Notes: generated from the letters alone by a model not told the origin. DNA of 64,000 bases from Streptomyces canus (GCF_001514145.1 NZ_KQ948670.1:4761-68760); one strand, 5' to 3'; counted from the first letter of the stretch, positions 1 to 8,411 are shown. A program made the numbers and translations.

Positions 1-776
1 AATTGGGCGCCGTCGGGGTCGCGCAGGACGGCCTCGTCGCCGGTGTGCGAGAGCACGCTGCCGCCGTGGACCTCCGCCGCCTTGGCGCAGGCCGCCACGT
101 CCGCGACCGCGAAGTGGACCTGCCAGTGCGGCCGGATGGCGGGATCGGGGGCCGAGCCCAGCGCCCCCGACTCGATGCGCGCCACCACGTCGCCCCTGCT
201 GCGCAGCACCACCTCGCCGCCCTCGTAGCGGACCTCGCAGCCGCCGGGACGCTCCGTCGCCCAGTCGAGGACCTCGCCGTAGAAGATCGCGGCGTCGAAC
301 GCGTCGCGGGTGTGCAGCCGGACGAACGCCGGCTGGGCGCGGCGCCACACCTCCCAGTTGGCGATGAGCTCGCCCTCCCAGACGCCGAAGGCCGCGCCGT
401 CGCGGTCCGAGAGCAGGGCCGCACGGCCGGGCGGGAAGGACAGCGGACCGACGGCCAGGGTGCCGCCGCGTTCCTGTACGCGGGCCACTGCCTCGTCCGC
501 GCTGGGCACCGCGAAGTACGCGGTCCAGGCCACCGCCATCTGCCACATCGACGCCACCGCCGCGATCCCGGCGACCGGCGTGCCGTCCACCAGCGCGACC
601 CGGAAGCGCTCGCCGAGCTTCAGGGGCTTCCACTCCCACCCGAGCACGGCGCCGTAGAACTCCTCCGTGGTCTGCTGGTCACGGCTGGTCAGGCTGACCC
701 AGCAGGGGGCGCCGAACACATGGTGGGTGGAGACGACATCCGCGGTCGCGGTGGGATGCCTCGGATCGTGGTTCAT
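1..776 (-). CDS. VOC (glyoxalase-fold) family protein, two tandem domains, C-terminus cut by window edge
   Basis: Read leftward from ATG at 776 (MNHDPRHPTATADVV...). Two copies of the VOC beta-alpha-beta-beta-beta unit are visible. The first begins CWVSLTSRDQQTTEEFYGAVLGWEW. The second begins FVRLHTRDAFDAAIFYGEVLDW and ends near HWQVHFAVADV and AVLRDPDGAQF, where the window stops. The tandem arrangement is typical of actinobacterial two-domain VOC proteins annotated as possible hydroxylases or bleomycin-resistance-like proteins. The substrate cannot be inferred. The gene is divergent from the ANTAR gene, with about 170 bp between the two starts. Confidence 0.8.
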   Translation of the reverse strand, partial: MNHDPRHPTATADVVSTHHVFGAPCWVSLTSRDQQTTEEFYGAVLGWEWKPLKLGERFRVALVDGTPVAGIAAVASMWQMAVAWTAYFAVPSADEAVARVQERGGTLAVGPLSFPPGRAALLSDRDGAAFGVWEGELIANWEVWRRAQPAFVRLHTRDAFDAAIFYGEVLDWATERPGGCEVRYEGGEVVLRSRGDVVARIESGALGSAPDPAIRPHWQVHFAVADVAACAKAAEVHGGSVLSHTGDEAVLRDPDGAQ

Positions 777-946
777 GGCAGTCGCGTCCTGCTCTCGTCG
801 GCCGGCGGCCACCGGGCGGTGTTCGACCAGTGTCCGTCCGGAACCGCTTCGGGCGCCTGCCGAGTACCCCGGAGGCGGCGCCGAAACGGTGGCCCGTACG
901 CCTGCCGCCCGGTGGCGCGGGCCTGTCCGGGTGACACGATGGAGGG

Positions 947-1279
947 GTGCCAGTCGTACCGAACGAACCCGCCGACGAGTCGGACCGGATCTTCGCCCTG
1001 CAGGAGGAGATCGGCCAGCTCAAGGAAGCGATGGTCTCCCACGCGGTCGTGGACCAGGCCATCGGCATGGTCGTCGCGCTCGGCAGGGTCACTCCGGACC
1101 AGGGCTGGGAAGTGCTGAAGGACGTCTCCCAGCACACGAACATCAAGCTGCGCAACGTCGCGGACCTGATCCTCATCTGGGGACGGTCCGGAGAGATCCC
1201 GCCGGAGATCCGGGCCGAGCTGGAAGACGCCATCGACCGTTACGGCCCGACGCAGATTCCGGGGGCGCCGCCCGAGTGA
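947..1279 (+). CDS. ANTAR domain-containing protein
   Basis: A 110-residue protein that is almost entirely an ANTAR RNA-binding module. Residues about 22-80 form the three-helix pattern with the hallmark (D)QAIGMVVALGRVTPDQGWEVLKDVSQ. ANTAR proteins bind paired hexaloop hairpins in nascent mRNA to cause antitermination. No receiver or GAF domain is fused here, so any signal input must come from a partner. The GTG start at 947 has a GGAGG only 1 nt upstream, which is too close, so the exact start is uncertain. It converges on the sigma-factor gene 16 bp downstream, suggesting a shared stress-response locus. Confidence 0.85.
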   Translation: MPVVPNEPADESDRIFALQEEIGQLKEAMVSHAVVDQAIGMVVALGRVTPDQGWEVLKDVSQHTNIKLRNVADLILIWGRSGEIPPEIRAELEDAIDRYGPTQIPGAPPE

Positions 1280-1294
1280 GGGGGTCCTCCGGGT

Positions 1295-2086
1295 TCAGTC
1301 GGCGTCGGCCAGGACCTCCTCGCGCAGGTGCGCGAAGCACGTGCTGAGCAGCCGGGAGACATGCATCTGCGAGATGCCGAGTTCCTCGGCGATCCCGCTC
1401 TGTGTCATGCCCTGGAAGAAGCGCAGGTACAGGATGGTCCGCTCGCGCTCCGGCAGGGCCTCCAGACAGGGCCTGACGGCCACCCGGTCGACCACCACGT
1501 CGAAGCCGGGGTCGGGGCCGCCGAGGGCATCGCCCAGGGCGTAGCCGTCGGTGCCGGGCATCTCCGCCTCCAGCGACAGCGCCGAGAAGCACTCCAGCGC
1601 CTCCGCACCGGTGCGTACCTCGTCCTCGGTCAACTGCGCCCGCTCGGCGATCTCGGCGACGGTGGGCGCCCGGCCGGGCGTCTGTGCGAGCTCCTTCGAG
1701 GCCTGGCGGACCCGGTTGCGCAGGTCCTGCACCCGGCGCGGCACGTGCAGCGTCCACATGTGGTCGCGGAAGTGCCGCTTGATCTCACCGGTCACGGTCG
1801 GCACCGCGTACGCCTCGAAGGCGCTCCCGCGTGCCGGGTCGTAATGGTCGACCGCCTTGACGAGCCCGAGGGCGGCCACCTGGTAGAGGTCTTCGAGGGA
1901 CTCCCCGCGGCCCCGGAACCGGACGGCGATCCGCTCGGCCATGGGCAGCCAGAGCTCGACCAGCTCGTCCCGCAGAGCCTTGCGTTCCGGACTGTCGGGC
2001 AGTCCCGCCAGGCGCACGAACGCCTTGTCGGTGTCGGGGGCGTCGTCGTGCGGATGAGGTTGTCTTCTGGTGGCGACGGACGACAT
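1295..2086 (-). CDS. SigB/SigF/SigG-family RNA polymerase sigma factor
   Basis: 263 residues from ATG 2086, chosen because AGGGAGG lies about 8 nt upstream; the frame stays open further upstream without an RBS. Region 2 spans roughly residues 38-110 (ESLEDLYQVAALGLVKAVDHYDP, FEAYAVPTVTGEIKRHFRD). Region 3 covers about 115-190. Region 4 carries the HTH MTQSGIAEELGISQMHVSRLL. Length and domain order match the general stress and sporulation SigB/SigF class of streptomycetes, which usually have many paralogues controlled by anti-sigma kinases. No anti-sigma or anti-anti-sigma gene is adjacent. A promoter of its own recognition class lies upstream (2221-2246), which suggests autoregulation. Confidence 0.93.
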   Translation of the reverse strand: MSSVATRRQPHPHDDAPDTDKAFVRLAGLPDSPERKALRDELVELWLPMAERIAVRFRGRGESLEDLYQVAALGLVKAVDHYDPARGSAFEAYAVPTVTGEIKRHFRDHMWTLHVPRRVQDLRNRVRQASKELAQTPGRAPTVAEIAERAQLTEDEVRTGAEALECFSALSLEAEMPGTDGYALGDALGGPDPGFDVVVDRVAVRPCLEALPERERTILYLRFFQGMTQSGIAEELGISQMHVSRLLSTCFAHLREEVLADAD

Positions 2087-2220
2087 GCCGCGCACCTCCC
2101 TGTGGTGCTGGATGGACAGACACCGTGGGAGGCGCGCAAGCGGACGTGAGGAAGACATCCGGGGCCCTCTGGGCGGGCTCCCACGGAGACGTGCCTCCTG
2201 TCCGAAGCACTTAATTGCTG

Positions 2221-2246
2221 ATTCCCGTTCTCGGATGAAATGAAAC
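2221..2246 (-). promoter_or_regulatory. Candidate SigB-type promoter of the sigma-factor gene
   Basis: On the minus strand GTTTC (2246-2242) is followed after 15 nt by GGGAAT (2226-2221). This resembles the streptomycete SigB-class consensus GNNT-N14-16-GGGTA(C/T). It sits about 135 nt upstream of the sigma-factor start codon. The -10 element deviates at one position. Confidence 0.45.
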
Positions 2247-2293
2247 AAAGGGAACCAATCATCGGATATGTGTTTGACCAGCTCTTGGGTGAG

Positions 2294-2314
2294 TTACCTC
2301 TGTTGCAGAGGTAA
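2294..2314. promoter_or_regulatory. Perfect inverted repeat, probable MarR operator
   Basis: TTACCTCTG-N3-CAGAGGTAA, with 9-bp perfect arms, ends 10 bp before the preferred GTG start (2325) of the MarR gene. Its position over the 5' end of the MarR-ABC operon fits autorepression. Confidence 0.7.
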
Positions 2315-2324
2315 TCTCGGCGAT

Positions 2325-2780
2325 GTGGACGAGGAGACCTTCCCGGAAGAGCTGGCCGACGCGCTCGTCGGCGTCCAGCGGCTGCTGAGGCGCAGGCTGC
2401 GCGCCGGACTGACGGTGCCGAGGCTGCGCGGCGCCGAGGTCGAACTGCTGCGCCTGGTCGAATCGCGGCCCGGCATCGGCGTCTCCGACGCCGCCAAGGA
2501 GCTGTACCTGGCCGGGAACTCCGTCTCGACCCTGGTCAACCAGCTGGTCAGGGAGGGGCACCTGGTCCGTGAGACCGACCCCGCCGACCGGCGCGCCGCC
2601 CGTCTGCTGCTCACCGAGAAGGCCGAGGCACGCCTCGGGGACTGGAAGCAGCGGCGGGTCGCGCTCGTGAGCCGGCACATCACCCGGTTGGACGCGGCCG
2701 ATCAGGAGGCCCTGCGCGCCGCGCTCCCCGCGCTGCGCGCGCTCGCCGTCACTCTGCACGAGGAGGCCGAGGAGACATGA
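2325..2780 (+). CDS. MarR-family transcriptional regulator of the downstream ABC exporter
   Basis: 151 residues from GTG 2325 (VDEETFPEELADALVGVQRLL). An in-frame ATG at 2268 would put the perfect palindrome 2294-2314 inside the coding sequence and add an atypical N-terminus, so the later start is preferred. The winged helix is clear: VSDAAKELYLAGNSVSTLVNQLVREGHL is the recognition region, and the wing has DPADRRAARLLLTEKA. The stop overlaps the ATG of the ABC ATPase by 4 nt (ATGA), so the genes are translationally coupled. Likely a local repressor responding to the exported substrate. Confidence 0.9.
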   Translation: MDEETFPEELADALVGVQRLLRRRLRAGLTVPRLRGAEVELLRLVESRPGIGVSDAAKELYLAGNSVSTLVNQLVREGHLVRETDPADRRAARLLLTEKAEARLGDWKQRRVALVSRHITRLDAADQEALRAALPALRALAVTLHEEAEET

Positions 2781-3598
2781 CGCCCGAAGCTGTTTCCTGC
2801 ACGGGGCTCGCCTACGCCTTCGGTGACACCAACGCCGTGGACGGGCTGGACCTGACCGTCGCCGAGGGTGAGGTCTTCGGACTGCTCGGCCCCAACGGCG
2901 CCGGCAAGACGACCGCCATCCGCTGCATCACCACGCTGCTCCCCGTCCCGGCCGGCATGATCCACGTCTTCGGCCGCGACACCGCCACCGACGCGATGGC
3001 CGTACGCAGGCTGCTCGGCTACGTCCCGCAGCAGTTGTCCGCCGACGCGAACCTGACCGGCCGGGAGAACGTCACCCTGTTCGCCCGGGTCTTCGACGTC
3101 GCCCGCAGGGAGCGCGCCGAACGCGTCGCCCAGGCACTGGCCGCGGTCGACCTCACCGAAGCCGCCGACCGGCTCGCCGGCACCTACTCCGGCGGCATGG
3201 TCCGCCGGCTGGAGCTCGCCCAGGCCCTGGTCAGCGCGCCAAGGCTGCTGATCCTCGACGAGCCGACCATCGGCCTCGACCCGATCGCCCGTACCGGCGT
3301 GTGGGAGCACATCAACGCCGTGCGTGAGGCGACCGGCATGACGGTCCTCGTGACCACCCACTACATGGACGAGGCCGACCAGTACTGCGACCGGGTCGGT
3401 CTCATGCACCGCGGCCGCATCCGCGCCCTCGGCACCCCCGACGAACTCCGGCGGGGCCTTGCCGAGAGCCGGGGCACCGACACCCTGCCGACCCTGGAGG
3501 ACGTCTTCCGTGACGTCGCCGGCAGCGGGCTCGAAGACGAGGGAGGGGATTTCCGCGATGTCCGAAGCACCCGCCGCACCGCGAACCGTGTCGGCTGA
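2777..3598 (+). CDS. ABC transporter ATP-binding protein, DrrA-type exporter
   Basis: 273 residues with all nucleotide-binding motifs: Walker A GPNGAGKTT (about residue 37), Q-loop YVPQQ, signature YSGGMVRRLELA, Walker B LLILDEPTIGLD and switch His in TTHYMDEA. A C-terminal extension (TLPTLEDVFRDVAGSG) is typical of the DrrA family of drug exporters. It energises the permease encoded next, whose start lies 41 nt inside this gene. The trio MarR-ATPase-permease is a compact self-regulated efflux operon. The substrate is unknown. Confidence 0.94.
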   Translation: MTPEAVSCTGLAYAFGDTNAVDGLDLTVAEGEVFGLLGPNGAGKTTAIRCITTLLPVPAGMIHVFGRDTATDAMAVRRLLGYVPQQLSADANLTGRENVTLFARVFDVARRERAERVAQALAAVDLTEAADRLAGTYSGGMVRRLELAQALVSAPRLLILDEPTIGLDPIARTGVWEHINAVREATGMTVLVTTHYMDEADQYCDRVGLMHRGRIRALGTPDELRRGLAESRGTDTLPTLEDVFRDVAGSGLEDEGGDFRDVRSTRRTANRVG

Positions 3599-4409
3599 CC
3601 CGGGCTCCATCAGCCTGCTGCTCCGCCCGCCGGAGCCGCGCGCGGGCTGGCGAGTGCTGCCCGCCCGGGTCGTGGCGATGTGCGCCGTGGAACTGCAGAA
3701 ACTCAGCCACGACCGCACCGAGCTCTACACCCGCGCGGTCCAGCCCGCCCTGTGGCTGCTGATCTTCGGCCAGACCTTCACCCGCATCAAGGCGATCCCC
3801 ACCCAGGGCATCCCCTACATCGACTATCTCGCGCCCGGCATCATCGCCCAGTCGGCGATGTTCATCGCGATCTTCTACGGCATCCAGATCATCTGGGAGC
3901 GGGACGCGGGCGTCCTCAACAAGCTCCTGGTCACGCCCACCCCGCGCTCGGCACTCACCACCGGGAAGGCCTTCGCGGCCGGCGTGAAGTCGCTGATCCA
4001 GGCCGTCGTAGTCATCGTCATCGCCGCCCTCCTCGGGGTGTCCCTGACCTGGAACCCGCTCAAGCTCCTCGGCGTCGGGGCGATCGTGATCCTCGGCTCG
4101 GCGTTCTTCTCCTGCCTGTCGATGACCATCGCCGGCATCGTGCTCAGCAGGGACCGCCTGATGGGCATCGGTCAGGCCATCACCATGCCGCTGTTCTTCG
4201 GCTCCAACGCCCTGTACCCGCTGTCCGTCATGCCGGGCTGGCTGCAGGCCGTGAGCAAGGTGAACCCGCTCAGCTACGAAGTCGACGCCCTGCGCGGCCT
4301 CCTCCTGGGCACCCACGCCCATCTGGCGCTCGACTTCGGGGTGCTGGCCGTGGCCGCCGCGCTCGGCATCACCGCGGCCTCCTCGCTCCTCGGCCGGCTG
4401 GCCCGTTGA
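3558..4409 (+). CDS. ABC-2 type transporter permease, DrrB-type
   Basis: 283 residues from ATG 3558, with GGGAGGGG about 9 nt upstream. It contains an ABC2 membrane domain of about six segments (e.g. YLAPGIIAQSAMFIAIFYG, SLIQAVVVIVIAALLGV, LLGVGAIVILGSAFFSC) and the typical family phrase FFGSNALYPLSVMPGWLQAVSKVNPLSYEVDALR. It partners the overlapping ATPase. It ends at 4409, followed by a 190-bp gap holding a short palindrome and the promoter of the next gene. Confidence 0.93.
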   Translation: MSEAPAAPRTVSADPGSISLLLRPPEPRAGWRVLPARVVAMCAVELQKLSHDRTELYTRAVQPALWLLIFGQTFTRIKAIPTQGIPYIDYLAPGIIAQSAMFIAIFYGIQIIWERDAGVLNKLLVTPTPRSALTTGKAFAAGVKSLIQAVVVIVIAALLGVSLTWNPLKLLGVGAIVILGSAFFSCLSMTIAGIVLSRDRLMGIGQAITMPLFFGSNALYPLSVMPGWLQAVSKVNPLSYEVDALRGLLLGTHAHLALDFGVLAVAAALGITAASSLLGRLAR

Positions 4410-4489
4410 TCATGCGCGCGGAACGTGATGTGCGGCACGCCGGTGCAAGGGTTTTTCCGGCCGCTCGGCGGATTCTTCCTGCGCACGGC

Positions 4490-4504
4490 TTGATCAGCGA
4501 TCAA
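4490..4504. repeat. Short perfect inverted repeat
   Basis: TTGATC-AGC-GATCAA lies 38 bp upstream of a TTGACA -35 element (4543). It could be an operator for the gene at 4602 or the remains of an operon-end hairpin. The arms are only 6 bp, so the call is weak. Confidence 0.35.
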
Positions 4505-4542
4505 AGGGGGTGAATTCCCTGGCCACAGCGCATTCTGCTCAT

Positions 4543-4572
4543 TTGACAGTGCATTGAGCACACAGATAGGAA
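4543..4572 (+). promoter_or_regulatory. Candidate housekeeping (HrdB-type) promoter
   Basis: A perfect TTGACA (4543-4548) is followed after 18 nt by TAGGAA (4567-4572). Predicted transcription begins near 4580, leaving a short leader before the RBS (GAGG near 4589) and the GTG at 4602. Confidence 0.5.
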
Positions 4573-4601
4573 GCAGCTCTCTGAGGTCGAAGAGGTGCAC
4601 T

Positions 4602-5117
4602 GTGTACGAGCCGAACGTGGTCGGGGACTGGCAGGAGTACGACGAGCATGCCGGTCTGCGTGTCCGCGTCCACCGTCTGGAGGCGGCCGAGCCGCCGCGT
4701 GGACGCGACGACGCCGCCGAAGGGCTCACGTACTTCAGCGTCCGGGTGACCGTCGAGAACCGCGGCGACCTGCATCCGACCGTCCATCTCGAGGACGGTC
4801 AGATCGACGTGCGGATCGGCCCCGACGGCGAGAGCGCCTTCATCGACTGGCGCAACTCGCAGTTCATCGAGGGCTTCGACGTCTATCCGCTGCGCCGCGC
4901 CACCGCGGTGCTGTTCGCGGCGGGACCGGAGACGAGCCTCGGCCAGATCGACGTGCAGATCCAGCTGCGGGTCGACGACGAGTGGGCCGACCGCAGGCTG
5001 TGGGCGGGCGGCATCGGACTCGACGAGGGAGCCACGCACGCGGGCGTGGGCCGCGAGGGCCTGGCCTGCCAGGTGAGCAACTTCCTGCGGGACCAGGCCG
5101 AAGAGGGCACGGCCTGA
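4602..5117 (+). CDS. Conserved hypothetical protein, possible single beta-sandwich domain
   Basis: 171 residues from GTG 4602 (VYEPNVVGDWQEYDEH), preferred over a TTG 48 nt upstream because GAGG sits about 10 nt before it and the promoter at 4543 reads into it. The alternating hydrophobic pattern (LTYFSVRVTVENRGDL, QIDVRIGPDGESAFIDW, GQIDVQIQLRVDDEW) looks like an immunoglobulin-like beta sandwich of the kind found in extracellular or regulatory accessory proteins. There is no signal peptide, membrane segment or catalytic motif. It converges on hemC, with only 13 bp between the ends. Function not recognised. Confidence 0.75.
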   Translation: MYEPNVVGDWQEYDEHAGLRVRVHRLEAAEPPRGRDDAAEGLTYFSVRVTVENRGDLHPTVHLEDGQIDVRIGPDGESAFIDWRNSQFIEGFDVYPLRRATAVLFAAGPETSLGQIDVQIQLRVDDEWADRRLWAGGIGLDEGATHAGVGREGLACQVSNFLRDQAEEGTA

Positions 5118-5130
5118 ACCGCCCCCGGGC

Positions 5131-6066
5131 TCAGTGGGGAATGCCGTCGATGATCTCGCGGGCGCCCTGACGCAGCAGCGCCACGGCGACCGAGGTGCCC
5201 AGCGTGGCCGGATCCAGCCGGCCCGCCCACTCGTGGGCGTTCAGCCGCGTCTTGCCGTCCGGGGTGAACACACAGGCGCGCAGGGAAAGTTCGTCGCTGT
5301 GGTCCACGCGTGCGTACCCCGCGATCGGGCTGTTGCAGTGGCCCTGCAGGACGTGCAGGAACATCCGCTCGGCGGTCGCCTCCCGGAACGTGTCCGGATC
5401 ACCCAGCGCGCTCACCGTGTCGATCAGCTCGGTGTCGCCCTCCCGGCACTGGAGTGCGAGGATGCCCGCGCCGATCGGCGGCATCATCGTCTCGGGGGAG
5501 AGGATCTCGCTGATCACGTCCTCGCGGCCGATGCGCTCCAGGCCGGAGACCGCGAGCAGCAGCGCGTCCGCCTCGCCGGCCGCCAGCTTGGCCAGCCGAC
5601 GGTTGGCGTTGCCGCGGAACGGCACACACTCCAGGTGCGGGTGGGTGGCGGCCAGCTGGGCCACGCGGCGCACCGAGGAGGTGCCGATCCGGGTCCCCTC
5701 CGGAAGCTCGTCCAGAGTGAGGCCGCCCGGGTGGATCAGGGCGTCGCGGATGTCGTCCCGCTTCAGGAACGCCGCGAACGTGGTGCCCGCCGGGAGCGGC
5801 CGATCGGCGGGCACGTCCTTCACGCAGTGCACCGCGAGATCGGCCTCACCTGCCAGCAGCGCCGCGTCGACCTCCTTGGTGAACGCGCCCTTGCCCTCGA
5901 CCTTGGACAGGTCACCCATCCACTTGTCACCGGTCGTCTTCACCGGTACGACCTCGGTGCGCACACCGGGGTACAGGGCCGTCAACTCGCTTCTGACACG
6001 CTCCACTTGAGCCAGCGCCATCGGCGAGTCACGGGAGACGATGCGGATCAGTTCCGGGAGGGACAT
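5131..6066 (-). CDS. hemC: Hydroxymethylbilane synthase (porphobilinogen deaminase)
   Basis: 311 residues from ATG 6066. The enzyme polymerises four porphobilinogen units into hydroxymethylbilane in tetrapyrrole synthesis. Diagnostic segments are KVEGKGAFTKEVDAALL, LAVHCVKDVPADRP, RIGTSSVRRVAQL, FRGNANRRLAKL and GHCNSPIAGYA, whose Cys244 is the dipyrromethane-cofactor attachment site. The usual N-terminal R-x-G-x-S-P-L-A-L is SRDSPMAL here. No other haem gene is nearby. It is the last gene of a leftward run with a GNAT gene, a small hypothetical gene and an MFS gene, so it may be a second hemC copy rather than the housekeeping one. Confidence 0.94.
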   Translation of the reverse strand: MSLPELIRIVSRDSPMALAQVERVRSELTALYPGVRTEVVPVKTTGDKWMGDLSKVEGKGAFTKEVDAALLAGEADLAVHCVKDVPADRPLPAGTTFAAFLKRDDIRDALIHPGGLTLDELPEGTRIGTSSVRRVAQLAATHPHLECVPFRGNANRRLAKLAAGEADALLLAVSGLERIGREDVISEILSPETMMPPIGAGILALQCREGDTELIDTVSALGDPDTFREATAERMFLHVLQGHCNSPIAGYARVDHSDELSLRACVFTPDGKTRLNAHEWAGRLDPATLGTSVAVALLRQGAREIIDGIPH

Positions 6067-6107
6067 GCGGGACACGATAGACCCTGCGGAGGTTCGGTGT
6101 TTGACGC

Positions 6108-6575
6108 TCAGGGAGCAACGGGTAGGGAGTAGCGCACCTTTTGCCTGGCGCGGGCGCCCATCCGGTCGTAGAACCGGATCGCCCCGTCGTTCCAGACCGG
6201 CGTCTGCCACTGCACCTCGTCGAGCCCCAGCGCGCGGGCCTCGGCGGCCACTGCGTGCATGAGCAGGACGCCGAGTCCGAGACCGCGGTGCCCGGGCAGC
6301 AGGAACAGGCAGTCCATGTGCAGGTACTCGCGGCCCTCCCAGGTGGAGAGTTCGGGAGAGCAGGTGGCGTAACCGACGAGCGAGCCGTCCGGGAGCTCGG
6401 CCACCAGGCAGCGCAGACGGGGCGTGGCAGTGTCGAAGAGGAGCGTGGCGAGCCGGTCTGGCAGGTCGTCCGGGGGTGGTGCCGCCTTCTCGTACTCCGC
6501 GTGCCGGGCGGCCAGTTCGGCGACCGCGGGGAGATCGGCGCGCTCGGCGTGCCGGACGTGGGGGGCCTCGCTCAT
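6108..6575 (-). CDS. GNAT-family N-acetyltransferase
   Basis: 155 residues. The acetyl-CoA-binding loop LLPGHRGLGLGVLLMHAVAAEA is the GNAT motif A (R-x-x-G-x-G/A), preceded by the beta-4 strand REYLHMDCLFL and followed by WQTPVWNDGAIRFYDRMGA. This layout resembles the diamine/thialysine acetyltransferase branch, but the substrate cannot be fixed from sequence. Its ATG overlaps the stop of the upstream hypothetical gene by 4 nt, so the two are translationally coupled. Confidence 0.9.
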   Translation of the reverse strand: MSEAPHVRHAERADLPAVAELAARHAEYEKAAPPPDDLPDRLATLLFDTATPRLRCLVAELPDGSLVGYATCSPELSTWEGREYLHMDCLFLLPGHRGLGLGVLLMHAVAAEARALGLDEVQWQTPVWNDGAIRFYDRMGARARQKVRYSLPVAP

Positions 6576-7090
6576 CGGATGTCGCCCGCGATCGTGTCAG
6601 CGCCCCAGGCGGTGAGACGTTCGGCGAGCGACCCGGTGCCGTCCAGGACGTGCCGGGAGTACGCGTCCCGCTCGTGCGCGAGTACGGCGGCCTCCCACAC
6701 GCAGGGCGCGAGACCCGCCCGGCCGGGCCGCAGCGCGTCGGGCTTGCCCACCGGGCCGGTGAAGATCGCCAGATCCGCCATGTCGCCCTCGATCCAGCTG
6801 TGGACCAGGACGTAGTCGCCGTCGCCGCCGGCGTGCACGATCAGGACGGCGAGCCCCAGGGAACCCCGCAGCGGCCCGAGTCCGAGGTGCCGCTCGGCGA
6901 TCCGCAGCCCGGCCTCGGCGTCCTGATCGGAGACGGTACGGCCGGGCGCCTCCAGCGCGTACACCTTCACCAGGTGACCGGCGGCCTCCCTGGTGCCCAA
7001 CGGCCGCGCGGGACGGGCGTGGTGGGAATCGGCGAGGGCCAGCAGGGCCTCGGTGTCGACGGCGGCGGGCAGTTCCTCGTGAAGATCCAT
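6572..7090 (-). CDS. Conserved hypothetical protein
   Basis: 172 residues, MDLHEELPAAVDTEALLALADSHHARPARPLGTREAAGHLVKVYALE. No family is recognised. It appears soluble and mixed alpha/beta, with GDYVLVHSWIEGDMADLAIF and LAERLTAWGADTIAGDIR near the end. It is coupled to the downstream GNAT gene (ATGA overlap) and starts 8 bp after the stop of the MFS gene, so it belongs to the same transcript. Codon use and the tight packing support a real gene. Confidence 0.75.
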   Translation of the reverse strand: MDLHEELPAAVDTEALLALADSHHARPARPLGTREAAGHLVKVYALEAPGRTVSDQDAEAGLRIAERHLGLGPLRGSLGLAVLIVHAGGDGDYVLVHSWIEGDMADLAIFTGPVGKPDALRPGRAGLAPCVWEAAVLAHERDAYSRHVLDGTGSLAERLTAWGADTIAGDIR

Positions 7091-7097
7091 TCGGCCA

Positions 7098-8298
7098 TCA
7101 TCGGATGCCCGGTTCGGGTGCGTCCACCGTCGCCCGCGAGACGACCGATTCCGGCCAGGACAGCACCACCAGCGCCACCGCCGTCAGCAGCCCGCCCACC
7201 AGGAACGTGCCGCGGATCCCGGTCAAGGGCAGCAGCGCACCGCCGAGCAGGGCGCCGACGGCCACGCCCACGTTGAACGCGGCCGAGTTGGCGGCGAGGG
7301 CCGTCTCGGTGCGTCCCGGCGCGACATGCAGCACCTGGCTCTGTGTCGCCATGAACAGCGGTGCCACCGAGGCGCCCAGCAGCATCAGCAGGACGACGGT
7401 CGCGACCTGACCGCTGCCGCCCGCGTACAGGCCGATCAGAGCGACGGGTCTGTCCCGCCACCGGCACGGTCAGCGTGGCCCGTGGAAACCGGTCCAGCAG
7501 AGGCCCGGCCACCGTGACCCCGGCCAGCGCCGCCGCCCCGAACGCCATGAGTACCGCGCTCACCGCGTCCTGGCCGAACCCGCTCACCTCGTCCAGGAAG
7601 GCCACGAGGTACGTGAACCCGGTGAACGCCCCCGTCACCGAGAGCGCGGTGGTGGTGAGCACGACCGCGAACCGGCGCCGGTCGGGGGTGGCCCCGTAAG
7701 CCGAATGACTCTCCTGCGGCCGTGAGGTCGGCAGCAGTGCGGCCACCACGGCCAGCGATACGACGGCGAGCGCGCCGAGGACGGCGAACGGCACCCGCCA
7801 GTCGCTGTGCCCGCCCAGCCAGGTCCCCGCCGGTACTCCGGCGACCGTGGCCAGCGAACCGCCGACCGACAGCAGCCCGATGATCCGGCCCCGGCGCTCG
7901 GGCGCGAACAGCCCGACCGCGACCGGCCCCATCACCGCCCAGAACAGTGCCTGCGCCAGCGCGGTCGCCACCCGGGCCACCAGCAGCAGACCGTACGACA
8001 CGGCGGCGAGCGCGGAGATCCAGCTGGCCACCGCGAGCACCGCGAGCAGACCGGACATCAGATGCCGGCGCGGTACGGACCGGGTGACGTGGGCGAGCGG
8101 CAGGGAGCCGACGGCCACCGCCAGGCCGTAGCCGGTGACCAGGGCGCCCACCGCCGTGAGCGAGACCCGCAGATCGTCCGCCATCAGGGACAGCAGACCC
8201 ACCGGGAGGTTCTCGGTGGTGTTGAAGGTGAACGCCGCCAGCATCAGCGCCGCGACGACGGCGGCCCTGCGCCAGGGGGCCGGACGTACGCTGCCCAT
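7098..8298 (-). pseudogene. MFS transporter (DHA1-like), interrupted by a frameshift near 7445-7470
   Basis: The N-terminal two thirds reads from ATG 8298 (GGAAGG 7 nt upstream) through APWRRAAVVAALMLAAFTFN to LLDRFPRATLTVPVAG. The frame then degenerates into Arg-rich nonsense. The expected continuation (ALIGLYAGGSGQVATVVLL, LLGASVAPLFMATQSQVLHV, GTFLVGGLLTAVALVVLSW) is in the next frame and ends at 7098. Removing one G from the GGG run in the GTGGCGGGACAG segment would restore one 12-TM protein of about 400 residues. This is either a real single-base insertion or a sequencing error. The gene is divergent from the ArsR-like regulator at 8412. Confidence 0.85.
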
Positions 8299-8411
8299 GC
8301 ACATGCCTTCCGGGGGAGGGGAGTCGGGGACGGCAAGCGTGCGGTGCCGAGGGCGGGCGTTCTACTCTTTCGGTCCAGGACGAATCACTCACAGGTGCCG
8401 GGGGAACCGCT

